From: Phlebotomus papatasi
Taxonomy: Eukaryota; Arthropoda; Insecta; Diptera; Psychodidae
NCBI RefSeq assembly: GCF_024763615.1
Contig: NC_077222.1
Coordinates: 39,556,001 to 39,620,000 of the forward strand
DNA length: 64,000 bases
Direction of reading: 5' to 3'
A program made the translations under genes and the position numbers. Each line of letters opens with the position of its first letter. Within the stretch, counting starts at the first letter, position 1. Positions 48,755 to 59,572 of the stretch are shown here, piece by piece. Under the pieces are notes generated by a model that saw only the letters and a program-made list of their open reading frames with translations, made no database searches and was not told the origin of the DNA.

Positions 48755-49056
48755 TATTTCACTAGCGTGATTAGTGACACAGAATTAAAATTGACCGGTT
48801 TAAAATTAACACATATTTAAACGGTACTATGTAACTATCAAACTTTATGAATTTCTTAAAATATGCATGTAATATATTTTTCAGTCTTTATATTTTAATT
48901 TTTTGCTCTTCTCCAAGACAAATTTGTTGAGTATCCTACCCTACCGCGGTTTGGCATTTGACCAAAAAATGACCAAAAGAGGACCAAAACAGTCGGTAGG
49001 TTTAGTGTTAAGGATCTAATTTGTATATTTACTTTTCTTAAATATATTTTAATGTA

Positions 49057-49284
49057 GGGTCGAAGGAACACCTCTTCGACAGGGAACCCCTATTCACACT
49101 TTTATCAAAATCTTGAAATTTATTTAAAATATTTAATAAAATGTAAATAATATGACGTTTTTCCTTAGTCTACGTTTTCTGATAAGGATAGGTGTTCAAA
49201 TTTCGTATTCCAAATGATACAGAGTAGGGTCTTAACAAGTCCTGACACGACTTCTTAAAGTGTTAATAGGTGTTCCGTTTACCC
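49057..49284. mobile_element. MITE with GGGTCGAAGGAACA ends, copy 2
   Basis: The same element as at 48526-48754, in direct orientation 302 bases downstream. It is 228 bases long with TA flanks. The two copies align along their whole length. Confidence 0.75.
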
Positions 49285-49286
49285 TA

Positions 49287-50414
49287 CGTAATCTTTGATT
49301 TTATGGGTTAAACTGGAAAATTTTATAAAGAGATAGCAAAGCATCCCAGCCTTCCGGAATACTCGACTTTAAGATGTCTATGCGCTTTTTATGAATTATG
49401 CTTTTGCATGCTTTACTTTACAGAATTGGTGAATTCTAGAGCTACTTATGTACCTACCTACCTAAATAAATTTCACAAATTTTTTTTTGAACTCAACTTA
49501 ATTTACGGACCTTATTGTTAAACTTTTATTGGATTTTTTGTTAAATATTCTACATGAAAGCAATAAAATACCATAAACATATTAAAGTACGGTAATTCGA
49601 AAACATTTTCTTAATAGTCAACTTAAAGTAGGTCATCATTGATTTTGCTTAGTTGAAATACTGATAACTGAAAAAGGGACTGGACTTTAAAATACAAAAC
49701 TATTTGCTTACTTTTATGTCAGAAAATATTGGTCATTTATATATGTGTGTAAAAATAATTAGCATCAATGATTGACAAAGACAAAAAAATAAACAATATA
49801 AAATCAACTTTTTTTAATTTGTAAATTGAAGAAGAATGCCAGGAAACTAAGTAATTGAAGGGTATTTAAAGGAGATGAAAAAAAATATTGCGGGAGTCAA
49901 AGGAGAGATTTAATAACGAAAAGGTGCTTCACCGCCGTCGTCTTGAAAATAAAAAAAAAGATAACAAAAGAAAAAAATAGAGGAGAAAATTAGATGAAAA
50001 CAAAACGAGAAGAAATATTTAGAAGTTTAGAAATGGGAACAGAGTGAAGATTTCACTGAGGATTTTTCTTTGAAGATAAATTGAAGAAAAATCGGAGATT
50101 AGAAGGTGAATGAAAAAAAAATACATTAAAAAGTCTGTGGGGGAGTTTAGAATATAGAATAGAATTAATTTGGTGATTATGATAGATCATTTTATGTGAA
50201 AATAAAAGATCCACTATTATTTACTTCCTATTTAAGTTAAAGAAGTGGTTTGATATATAAATACCTTCTTAATTCGTGACAAAAATTCAAATTTTTAAGT
50301 TTAATCATTTTAACAGCCATTATTGTCTCTAATAGTTATTTATCGAACTTTTACTTGAATATTGTTTTGTCTTAATGACATCTGCTCGAAATGGTGAATA
50401 TTTTCCATACTCTC
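49287..50414. other. Intergenic between Gr-a and Gr-b
   Basis: AT-rich, with a purine-rich stretch at about 49850-50150 (many GAAGAAA and GGAGA runs on the plus strand). No gene recognised. Confidence 0.5.
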
Positions 50415-50667
50415 CTTTGAGAGAAATCCGAAAAAGTTAAAATAACATTCCGGAAATGTTAATTTTACCCTGTAGTATTGATCCAAAATTGGTGTAAATA
50501 TTACCCTTTTTAGGTGTATTGGGGGTTAAAGTTACCCTTTTTTATGTTAATTTTACATTTAAAAAGGTGTAAAATTAACATTAAAAAATGTTGATATATT
50601 TTTACACCTAAAAAGTGTTAAAATTATGACAAAAAAAAGTTAATCGCACCCTCTTTTTTTCTCAGTG
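50415..50667. mobile_element. 253-base element with TTGAGAGAAATCCG / CTCAGTG ends, copy 1
   Basis: Starts CTTTGAGAGAAATCCG and ends TTTTTTCTCAGTG. It is full of aggtgtaaa/tttacacc and gttaaaatt words. Copy 2 at 54837-55089 is exactly the same length, so both appear to be full-size copies. Confidence 0.7.
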
Positions 50668-50912
50668 AGGGAATAGCCCGCTACCTTCGAACGACTCAAG
50701 CTTAGGACAATTCAATTTTTTTCATGTTTTTAATAGATTTAACTCATGGCTCTTATCCATGAAATTTGAAGCATTAAACTAACTATTAAAATAAATTATT
50801 CAAATTAATTAAAACCACTGAAAAAAATGAGTTGTTCGAAGCTTAAATTATCCGAAACTAGCGCGCTTTCCCAATACATTGATCTATTTCAGAAAGCACT
50901 AATAAAACGCAT

Positions 50913-50942
50913 CATTGATTAATGAATGCACTTTATCACTGT
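50913..50942 (+). promoter_or_regulatory. Upstream block shared by Gr-b and Gr-c
   Basis: CATTGATTAAT and CACTTTATCACTGT lie 122 bases before the Gr-b start. The same two words lie 115 bases before the Gr-c start (52718-52747), while the sequence around them has diverged more. It could be a shared promoter element or just a remnant of the duplication. Confidence 0.35.
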
Positions 50943-51034
50943 TGAATGTAGCAAATGTGCTACATAAAAATTCAACATTTCCATCTATAAGAACATTCAG
51001 AAAATTGAACCAGTGCATATAAGAGCTTTAATAA

Positions 51035-52290
51035 ATGGAGTTCGCAAAACATCTCAAGCCTTTCATAATATATTTTCAAATATATGGAATATCCATAAGG
51101 TATCCAGATATGACAAAAGGAAGTACATTATTTATGTTTTCCTGTGTTGCAGTAGAAGTGGTGTATTTGATAATTGCAATAAGTTCATCCATCTACATTT
51201 ATTTCACGAAAATCATCTTAGATGAAAGATCAACAGTTCAAATGGGAATATATATTGGAATATTCATAATCCATGGCATTATGATTCTTGAAAGTGCCCT
51301 TTCTCACCAGAAACAAATTTATTTTTGGAATATTCTTCTTATCATTGAAAGAACTTTTTTGAAAGATCGAAAGCGTCTGGAAGAGGCAAATACATACCTA
51401 AAGAAGAAACTTATTTTTAAAATTTTATTGCTGTCATTTCTAGATGTTATTTCTAAGCTTATCACTTGGATAAATACAAATATTTTTAATACAGAAGACT
51501 ACTTCAAAGTTATTGATCTAATATCATCGACTTCACACCAAAGTGGACGAATGTGCTACTTTAGCAATTGTATATTTGTTGAAATCATAAAGATGCACCT
51601 GAAACTCTATAATGATAAAACAAGAGAGATCACGAAAATGGCCAGGAAATGCAGTAAGACTTTTCTTTTCGATGAGTTCAATCTTCTCAAAGTAAGGCAC
51701 AACCTTATATGGAAACTTAATAGATACAACTCATTCTTCAAATGGGCACAGACCTTGAACTTCCTTCTGTACTTTTTCCACATTACTCTCAGTTTTTACT
51801 GGTTTTACGTAATTATCAATACGAATGGACTTAACAGATTATTATGTAAGTTCCTATAATCCTTCTCTTTTAAAAATTAATATAAAAAATTACAACATAT
51901 AAAGTTTCTTATATATAATATTTTTTAAGGTAATATAACGATTTCTCTTATCATAAATATTGGAACAATGGTTAATTTCGTCTACTCTTGTGAAATGCTG
52001 AAGCAAGAGACACAGAAGTCTCCTCCTCTGCTTCATGAAATAACCTTAGAACTTCCTAATCCTTTTGATTTGGACATTCATAATTTCATTATGGACATCT
52101 CAATGCAAATCCATCATGAGAAAATTTTCGTTACTTGTGGAGGATTTTTTAATATCGACATGGCACTTTTAACTACGGTAAGACATTCCAAAATCAACTT
52201 TTCTTTTCTAAAATAATTCGGTTTTTCTTTTTCCAGATAAGCGCAACGATTGCAACGTATTTGGTCCTTTTTATTCAATTTATTGGTTGA
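51035..52290 (+). CDS. Gustatory receptor, Gr-b
   Basis: Exons 51035-51845, 51930-52177 and 52237-52290 give 370 residues. The N-terminus is MEFAKHLKPFIIYFQIYGIS. The exon 1 domain contains the paralogue-specific KMHLKLYNDKTREITKMARK before the fifth membrane segment. Exon 2 has the sixth segment and YSCEMLKQETQKS. Exon 3 ends ATYLVLFIQFIG, the family signature. The first acceptor is the less usual TTTTTTAAG and the exon behind it begins GTAAT; the frame is nevertheless conserved with the other four genes, which supports it. AATAAA follows at 52430. It is the closest relative of Gr-c, 543 bases downstream, and identical with it in intron 2. Same seven-pass taste-receptor role as Gr-a is inferred. 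Confidence 0.87.
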
Positions 52291-52832
52291 TTTCAGTGCA
52301 ACTTCCTGCAATATTTTTATGTCGAAATGACTCACTTATCCGTTTCAAACAATTGTGGACTTGATGAACGTTCTAATTCGCAACCACTGTGCCTTTCCTC
52401 GTGAATTGTATCTCTAAAACAAATTTATTAATAAAATGATGATAAACTCTTTTTGCGTATAAGCATCTAATTTACGAATTTTACCATTTTGCTAAGCTTG
52501 AATGCTTTAACATCTCTTTTGTATAAAAAGTCCAATATTATTTTGGTTAATGTCCAAATAATGTAATAATAAGATTGCCTAAAAATCATAGCAAATATTC
52601 TCTTAAATTCGATTTTACAAGCATAACGAACTGATTTATTATTAAGAATCTTACGAATAATAAGTTAAGCTAAACTTTTTATTGATTTTTTAAGTTCATC
52701 CACTAATAAGAAAGTATCATTGATTAATCGGTTCACTTTATCGCTGTCACAAATGCGCAGTTCTATTAAATTGAAGGACTACGTTTATTGTAAATATTGA
52801 GAATTGAAACAGTTCATTTTAGAATTTTAATA

Positions 52833-54087
52833 ATGGAGCTCACGAAACATCTCAAGCCTTTCATGATATATCTTCAAATATATGGAATATCGTTAAGGTG
52901 TCCATACATGACAAAAGGACATACAGTATTTATGTTTTCCTGTATTGCAATACAAGTGGTGTATTTGATCATTGCAATAAGTTCATCCATCTACATTTAT
53001 TGCACGAAAATTGTGGTTGATGAAAGATCAACAGTTCAAATGGGAATCTATGTTGGTATATTTGTCATTCACGGCATTATGATTCTTGAAAGTGCCCTTC
53101 CTCACCAGAAACTAATTCATTTTTGGAATATTCTTCTTATCATTGAAAGAACTTTTTTGAAAGATCGAAAGCGTCTAGAAGAGGCGAATATGTGCCTAAA
53201 GAAAAAAATAATTTTTAAACTTCTACTGTTGACATTTATAACAATTGTTGGTACGATTGTCAGATGGATCACCAATAATTTTTATCGAGAGGAAGACTAC
53301 TTCATTTTTATAGATTATATCGTAACACCGTCTCACCAATCTGTACGAATGTGCTATTTTAGCAATTTTATTTTTGTTGAAATCATAAAGATGCATCTGA
53401 AACTCTATAATGATAAAACTAGAGAGATCACGAAAATGGCCAGGAAATGCAGTAAAACTTTTCTTTTCGATGAGTTCAATCTTCTCAAAGTAAGGCACAA
53501 CCTTATATGGAAGCTCAATAGTTACAACTTATTCTTTAAATGGGCACAAACCTTAAACTTCCTTCTGTACTTTTTCCACACTACCTACGTCTTTTACTGG
53601 TTTTACGTATTTAGAGAAACTAGTCAACTTCATAGTTTCATAAGTGAGTTCCTAAAACCAATTTCTCGTAAAAAATATAACAATATGCAATATCCAAAAG
53701 TATAACATTTAATAACCTTTTTTTAGTGAAGGCGGTTGTTTTTCTTATCATAAATATTGGAACAATGGTTAATTTCGTCTACTCTTGTGAAATGCTGAAG
53801 CAAGAGGCACAGAAGACTCCTCCTCTGCTTCATGTAATAACCCTAGAACTTCCGAATCCTTTTGATTTGGACATTCATAATTTCATTATGGACATCTCAA
53901 TGCAAATCCATCATGAGAAAATTTTCGTAACTTGTGGAGGATTTTTTAATATCGACATGGCACTTTTAACTACGGTAAGACATTCCAAAATCAACTTTTC
54001 TTTTCTAAAATAATTCGGTTTTTCTTTTTCCAGATAAGCGCAACGATTGCAACGTATTTGGTCCTTTTTATTCAATTTATTGGTTGA
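52833..54087 (+). CDS. Gustatory receptor, Gr-c
   Basis: Exons 52833-53643, 53727-53974 and 54034-54087 give 370 residues. I start at ATG 52833 (MELTKHLKPFMIYLQIYGIS) because it aligns with the starts of Gr-a, Gr-b and Gr-e; the frame is open a little further upstream but without an ATG. The first donor is GTGAGT instead of GTAAGT. Joining exon 1 (A) to exon 2 (TG) makes an internal ATG codon. The C-terminus is ATYLVLFIQFIG. Exon 1 differs from Gr-b mainly between residues 125 and 180, whereas exons 2 and 3 differ at about six bases only. Confidence 0.87.
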
Positions 54088-54164
54088 TTTCAGTGCAACT
54101 TTTTCAGTGAACATGTAGAGTTAAATTAATTTATTAAAAAAAACGAAAAAATAATAACACTATA

Positions 54165-54379
54165 GTGGAAAGTGCTCTCCCTTCGAACGTTCATGCCTTC
54201 GAATAATGTGAATTTTCTTTTAGTTTTCCTAAGAGACTTACGCATTTCTATCAAATATTAGTTGGCTTATCATCAATTGTTCATAATTCCGTGATAATTT
54301 AGTGTAAATCTCTTACGAAAAACGAAAGACATTCACATTATTCGAAGGTATGAACGTTCGAAGGGAGAGCACTTTCCCC
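54165..54379. mobile_element. MITE family X, copy 3 (intact)
   Basis: A 215-base uninterrupted copy: GTGGAAAGTGCTCTCCCTTC to the mirrored end GAAGGGAGAGCACTTTCCCC, TA on both sides, and ATGCCTTCGAATAATGTG in both arms. It serves as the empty-site reference for the other three X copies. Confidence 0.88.
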
Positions 54380-54836
54380 TACTCTGGCTTTGAACACTTC
54401 ATACATTTGTCATATCCTTTTATGAATCTAACCTAGTTATTTTAGGAAATGTGTGACTAGGACTTAGGACTGGGTTTTCAAATAACATTGCTAGATAGGT
54501 CAAATTCATGAAAGTAAGATGAAAAAAATATCGAAGCCAAAGTGTGGTTTCAGCCTGAAATTCTTCCCCACTACAAATTGAACATTTTTTGGCGTAATAG
54601 TAGAACAAATCTTTCAGGCTTTGCACATACTCTGGCTTCAAATACTTCATACCTATTTTCCCCACATTCCTTTAATGAATCTGACCTATCTATGGCAAAA
54701 AATAACTAGTTTTACACTTAAGCCTAGACACTTTTAGAGATTTAAACTCCGTCTATGGACACACGCAAAAATTCTCTATATTTATTTTATCATATCCTGG
54801 AATAACTCAGTTTTTTGAAAGCTCATCCGTTCATAC

Positions 54837-55089
54837 ATTGAGAGAAATCCGAAAAAGTTAAAATAACGTTCCGGAAATGTTAATTTTACCCTGCATTATT
54901 GATCCGAAATCGGTGTAAACATTATGCTTTTTAGGTGTATTATGGGTTAAAGTTACCCTTTTTCATGTTAAATTAACACTTAAAAAGGAGTAAAATTGAC
55001 ATAAAAAAATGTTGATATATTTTTACACATAAAAAGTGTTAAAGTTACGAGGACAAAAAGTTAATTGCACCCTCTTTTTTTTCTCAGTG
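54837..55089. mobile_element. 253-base element with CATTGAGAGAAATCCG ends, copy 2
   Basis: CATTGAGAGAAATCCG to TTTTTTTCTCAGTG. It aligns along its entire length with 50415-50667. Confidence 0.75.
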
Positions 55090-55121
55090 TAGCAGAGTAA
55101 AGTGTATTTTGAACTATCCTT

Positions 55122-55274
55122 ATGGATAATGCACAATATCTTTTGTTTTATAAACATATATTTTCAGAACTGCCTAAGAGAGTAAGCGAGATGACAAGAT
55201 TTATAGCTCCCAATCACTCTCACTGAAATGTCAAAAATATGTTTACAAAACAAAAGTTATTGTGCGTTGGGCAT
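55122..55274. repeat. Palindromic MITE family Y, copy 5
   Basis: ATGGATAATGCACAATATCT mirrored by GTTATTGTGCGTTGGGCAT. The centre has lost part of the AGATCTAGATCT symmetry seen in the other four copies. Confidence 0.75.
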
Positions 55275-55381
55275 TACTTAAACTGAATCCTATTTTCAAA
55301 CAAATAAAAGATGAATGGCAAATATTCAGGACAGAACATCAAACTCACCAATTCTGGCATTCCCTGAAATATTTTAGCTTA

Positions 55382-57402
55382 GGATGGAATCACCACTTCT
55401 CGCCAGTAGCGCCCCACTTTTCGCCACTTATAATGAAATCGCTATTTTTCGCGATTTATGAAATAAATGAGCCGCAAAGTTACTTGTATTTTCACTGCTG
55501 CTATGTATAGAATCGAAAAATAGTAATTATTCGTTTTGAATTTAGGATTTTGAGCATTTTTTAGAGCAATATTTTAAGCAAGTGCATCGAATCCAATATT
55601 TCTTACCAATTATACTAAATGTCATCAAATTTTCACCAAGCAAAATATACCTTTTTTGATAAATAATTTTTCTATTGAATATTTAATTACACTTGTGGAA
55701 TAGATAAAATTTGTATTAAGTTAATTAATATTTCATTTTATATTATATTTATATAAAAATTAGGCATGGCGAAAAGTGGTAATATTTTTGAATAATTTTA
55801 CCACCTGTCGCCATCTCTTTTCAATATGCGACACTAACTTTACTTCGTAGATTCTCAGTTGTCAAATCTGGATTGTTTACTTTATGCAATAGTCCAATAG
55901 TTTGATTTCTCAAATAAAAGCGAAAACAAATCATTTAAAGTGAGTAATAATAGGGTAATCATGAGGCAAAATAAGTACTGAATGTATTCTCTGCATAATA
56001 TTGCCCAAAATAATCGAATTTGAACCTTTCCAAGTTGGTGGCGAGAAGTGGTTACGGAACTGGCGAAAAGTAGTAAAAAGTGGCGACGAAGTGGTTATTT
56101 TTGCATTGTTAATAAAAAATCAGTTTTTTAAGTAGTCTAGGGTTAAATTGGAGGACTATTGTTTTCATGAATCTGCAGCTAATAAATTTAAGTAACTTTG
56201 TGTTAAATTTAAGTTATCTTGTAATATTGATTCAAAAGTTATAATATAATTAATTCCCGTTTTTCCTAAATATGGCGATAAGTGGTTACTCCACCCTATA
56301 GTTATACAGTCTTGCTTTTTTTATTAAGTGAATTAGTCGAGGTAGAGGGTCTTGTGGCGTGATTTGTAAGAACATTCGGTTCATCGAGGATGAGAACCTT
56401 GACTCGTCTGTCACAGTTCTCTGAGTTTGAGCCATACTCGTTGCAAAAGATTGAAGTATCTGAGGCATCTGAATTAATTGAGATAGGGTGGAGTAACCAT
56501 TTATCGCCATGTTTAAGAAAAACGGGCATTAATTTTATTATAATTTTTGAACCCTTATTACAAGATAACTCAAATTTGACACAAGGTTACTTAAATGTAT
56601 TGGCTGCAGATTCATGAAAACAATAGTCCTCCAATTTAACCTTGGACTACTTAAAAAACAGATTTTTATTAACGATGCAATAATAACCACTTCGTCGCCA
56701 CTTTTTACCACTTTTCGCCAGTTCCGTAACCACTTCTCGCCACCCACTTGGAAAGGTTCAAACTCAATTGTTTTGGGCAATATTATGCAAAGATTACATT
56801 CAGTATTTCTCTTTTCTCATGCTCACCCTATTATTACTCATTTTAAATGATTTTTCTTCGCTTTTATTTGAGGAATCAAACTATTGGACTATTGCATAAA
56901 GTAAACAATCCAGATTTGACAACTGAGAATCTACGAAGTGAAGTTAGCGTCGCCTATTGAAAAGAAATGGCGACAGGTAGTAAAATTATTCAAAAATATT
57001 ACCACTTTTCGCCATCTCTCATTTTAATTTAAATATAATATAAAATGAAATAATAATTAACTAAATACTACTAATTTTATCTATTCCACAAATATAATTA
57101 ATTATTCAATGGACAAATTATTTATCCAAAAAGGTACATTTTATTTGATGAAAATTTGATGACACTTAGTATATTGGATAAGAAATATTGGATTCGATGC
57201 ACTTGCTTAAAATATTGCTTTAAAAAATGCTCAAAATCGTAAATTCAAAACGAATAATTACTCTTTTTCGACTCTATACGTAGCAGTAGTAAAAAAACAA
57301 GTACTTTTGCGGCTCATTTATTTTATAAATCGCGAAAAATAACGATTTCAATTTAAGTGGCGAAAAGTGGGACACTACTGGCGAGAAAGGGTGATTCCAC
57401 CC
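55382..57402. mobile_element. 2 kb giant inverted repeat: two 0.92 kb elements around a 189-base spacer
   Basis: Arm A (55382-56296) and arm B (56486-57402) are near-identical in opposite orientation. Each arm alone has proper ends: GG(A/G)TGGAATCACC outside and the mirrored GGAGTAACCACTTATCGCC inside. TA stands at all four boundaries (55380, 56297, 56484, 57403). The words cgccacttttcgcca repeat inside each arm. The spacer has an open frame on the minus strand (RRVKVLILDEPNVLTNHATR) of unknown origin. The frames in the arms are palindrome products. Confidence 0.8.
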
Positions 57403-57689
57403 TAGGTTACGATAAAATCAGACGATACTTAAAGTTGATACAATAAATTCATGGTCCTTCAAAGAGGGGTAACACATTCCCATTTTCTCTGTTAACGGTT
57501 TCTGGCTTTTCGGATTTCACAAAACGTTTTTCGAAAAATTTATAAGGGTTCCATATAGGTGAATCCTTGTGGTTCATTTTAACTGGTTTTTTTTAAATAT
57601 TTTTCTTAACATGATTCATTGTAAATATGAATGTAAATATTGTATAAAACTATACATCCTATGGATGATTGGCATATACAAGCAGTGAA

Positions 57690-57830
57690 GTTTTCCACCG
57701 TTTTCACTCCTGAGGTTGGTCATCAAGGCTAAGACGGCGGTGGCCGCTAAAAATTACAATGTACTTTTGCCTCTCTTGTGATGTTCCTTATAAGCATTGC
57801 TGATGAATATCTATCTATCTATTATATAAT
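57690..57830 (+). mobile_element. Probable LINE 3' tail, plus strand
   Basis: GGTTGGTCATCAAGGCTAAG, ACGGCGGTGGCCGC, then a short tail ending in ATCTATCTATCTATTA. It shares its key words with the minus-strand copy at 20900-21040. Confidence 0.4.
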
Positions 57831-58049
57831 TGCATTAAAATTTCCAATTTCAATGTCACGTAATTCTCATAAACATATATTGACTTTATCAGTGGTTATA
57901 ATTTACAATTAAATCAATCAATTTAATATCAGATCTAATTGTTTCTTGCTGTGTTAAAAACTTTGAAAGTGTGCAGAGGCGATGTAAATTAAATTGTGGT
58001 TTAATGGTTTACACAGTGTAATGTGATAGTTTATGTGGATTGCTTAGCA

Positions 58050-59293
58050 ATGAATCTTGTGGTTTCACTAAAGTATTTTTTGGTCTACTTTAGACTTTTT
58101 GGCATATCTCTATATAGTCCAAATATGACTAAAACTATGAGAAGATTTGTAATATTCTTTGCTAGTATAAATTTTATTTATATAACTTTTACGCCTCTGC
58201 TCTTGATACTTAATTCTTCAAGGAAATTCAAACTGTCCGATAGATCCTTTCTTTATGTTATCTTGTACTATGGTGTATTCTTCATACACGCTGTAACTAT
58301 TTTGGAAACACTTACGACAAAGAAAAATCAATTACATTTCTGGAATACATTGGAAAAGATTGAAGAGACATTCGCAAAAGATAAAAATTGTTTAAAGAAG
58401 AAAAATTTAAACTTAAAAAGAAAACTTATTTATTGTTTTTCAGTTTTACTCTTTGTATCAATGACATGCAAGATTGGTTTATGGATATCCAATAGACTTT
58501 TCAAAATTCGAGGTGATTGGTTCATGATCGATACTAGTTCATTTATATCTCAGGAATGTTCAAGGCTTAACTATTTCAGTCAGTATTTTTTCATTGAAAT
58601 CCTGAGGTTGCATGTTACGTTTTACAATGAAAAGATTAGAGAAGTCGCAAAAATGGCCAAGAAGTATACCGAAAGTATGCTTTTTAGTGAGCTAAATCTT
58701 TTGAATGTAAGGCATAGTCTCATCTGGGAGCTCAATAGCCACGTTAATTCCTTCTTCAAATGGAGACAAATTTTTAATTTTCTCCATTCTTTCCTAAATA
58801 TCACAAATTTACTCTTTTGGATATATCACGGTAGTAATATAGGAAAATTAGATTACAGTAAGTATAGTGTGATCTTTTATTTCTAATTTTGGTGTATAAT
58901 AAAAATATGCACTAAAAACAATATTTGCAGAAATGATTGTAAATCTTATTCAGTACATCATCACATTGGTGCATCTTATTTATTCCTGCGAGATGTTAAA
59001 GGAAGAAGCTCTTCGAAGTCCTGCACTAATCCAGGAAGTTAGTCAGCAAGTAGCTTATGCACCTAACCATGAACTTTACAATTCCGTAATGATCATATCA
59101 ATGCAAATTCATCATGAGAAAATTTCCATAAACTATGGAGGATTTTTCCGTGTCGATATGTCTTTATTAACAACGGTATGAGAACACAAATCTTTAAAAT
59201 TGGGCAAATACATAACTATATCGTATTTATAAATTTCAGATGGCAGCTACAACCACCACGTATTTGGTAATGTTCATTCAATTTTTTGATTAG
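58050..59293 (+). CDS. Gustatory receptor, Gr-d
   Basis: Exons 58050-58857, 58931-59175 and 59240-59293 give 368 residues. I choose ATG 58050 (MNLVVSLKYFLVYFRLFGIS) because it lines up with the other four; the frame opens earlier without an ATG. Exon 2 begins KMIVNLIQYIITLVHLIYSC and is one codon shorter than in Gr-a to Gr-c. The second donor is GTATGA. The last exon gives TTTTYLVMFIQFFD, with the family TY...QF signature intact. Membrane segments are placed as in Gr-a. AATAAA signals lie shortly after the stop (about 59326-59340). The gene is only 280 bases upstream of Gr-e. Confidence 0.87.
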
Positions 59294-59572
59294 TTAGTGA
59301 TGTTCTATTCCCTCAAAATATAGATTAATAAACTGAATAAACTTACCATTGATATAATGATCAACACAATTTAATCAACGATGTTACCACTAATATTGCA
59401 GTTGAACTTTCAATAAAAAACCTAATTACAACAATTTTTTATTCGGCAGTCTCGATTCACACAAAAAACTACAATTATGCACATTGCACCAAATAATTGT
59501 TTTGTAATTATTGTTATTAAAAATATTTAATACCAGTATCAGCCAGTTCGTGTCAGTTTTTGGTTTTCAGAA

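Noticed and set aside
56286..56850. Several 74-80 residue frames on both strands
   Set aside because: They arise from the palindrome arms of the 55382-57402 element; only the spacer frame is left open as a question.
58023..58049. Earlier start for Gr-d
   Set aside because: The upstream extension begins with a GTG and does not align with the other receptors; ATG 58050 does.
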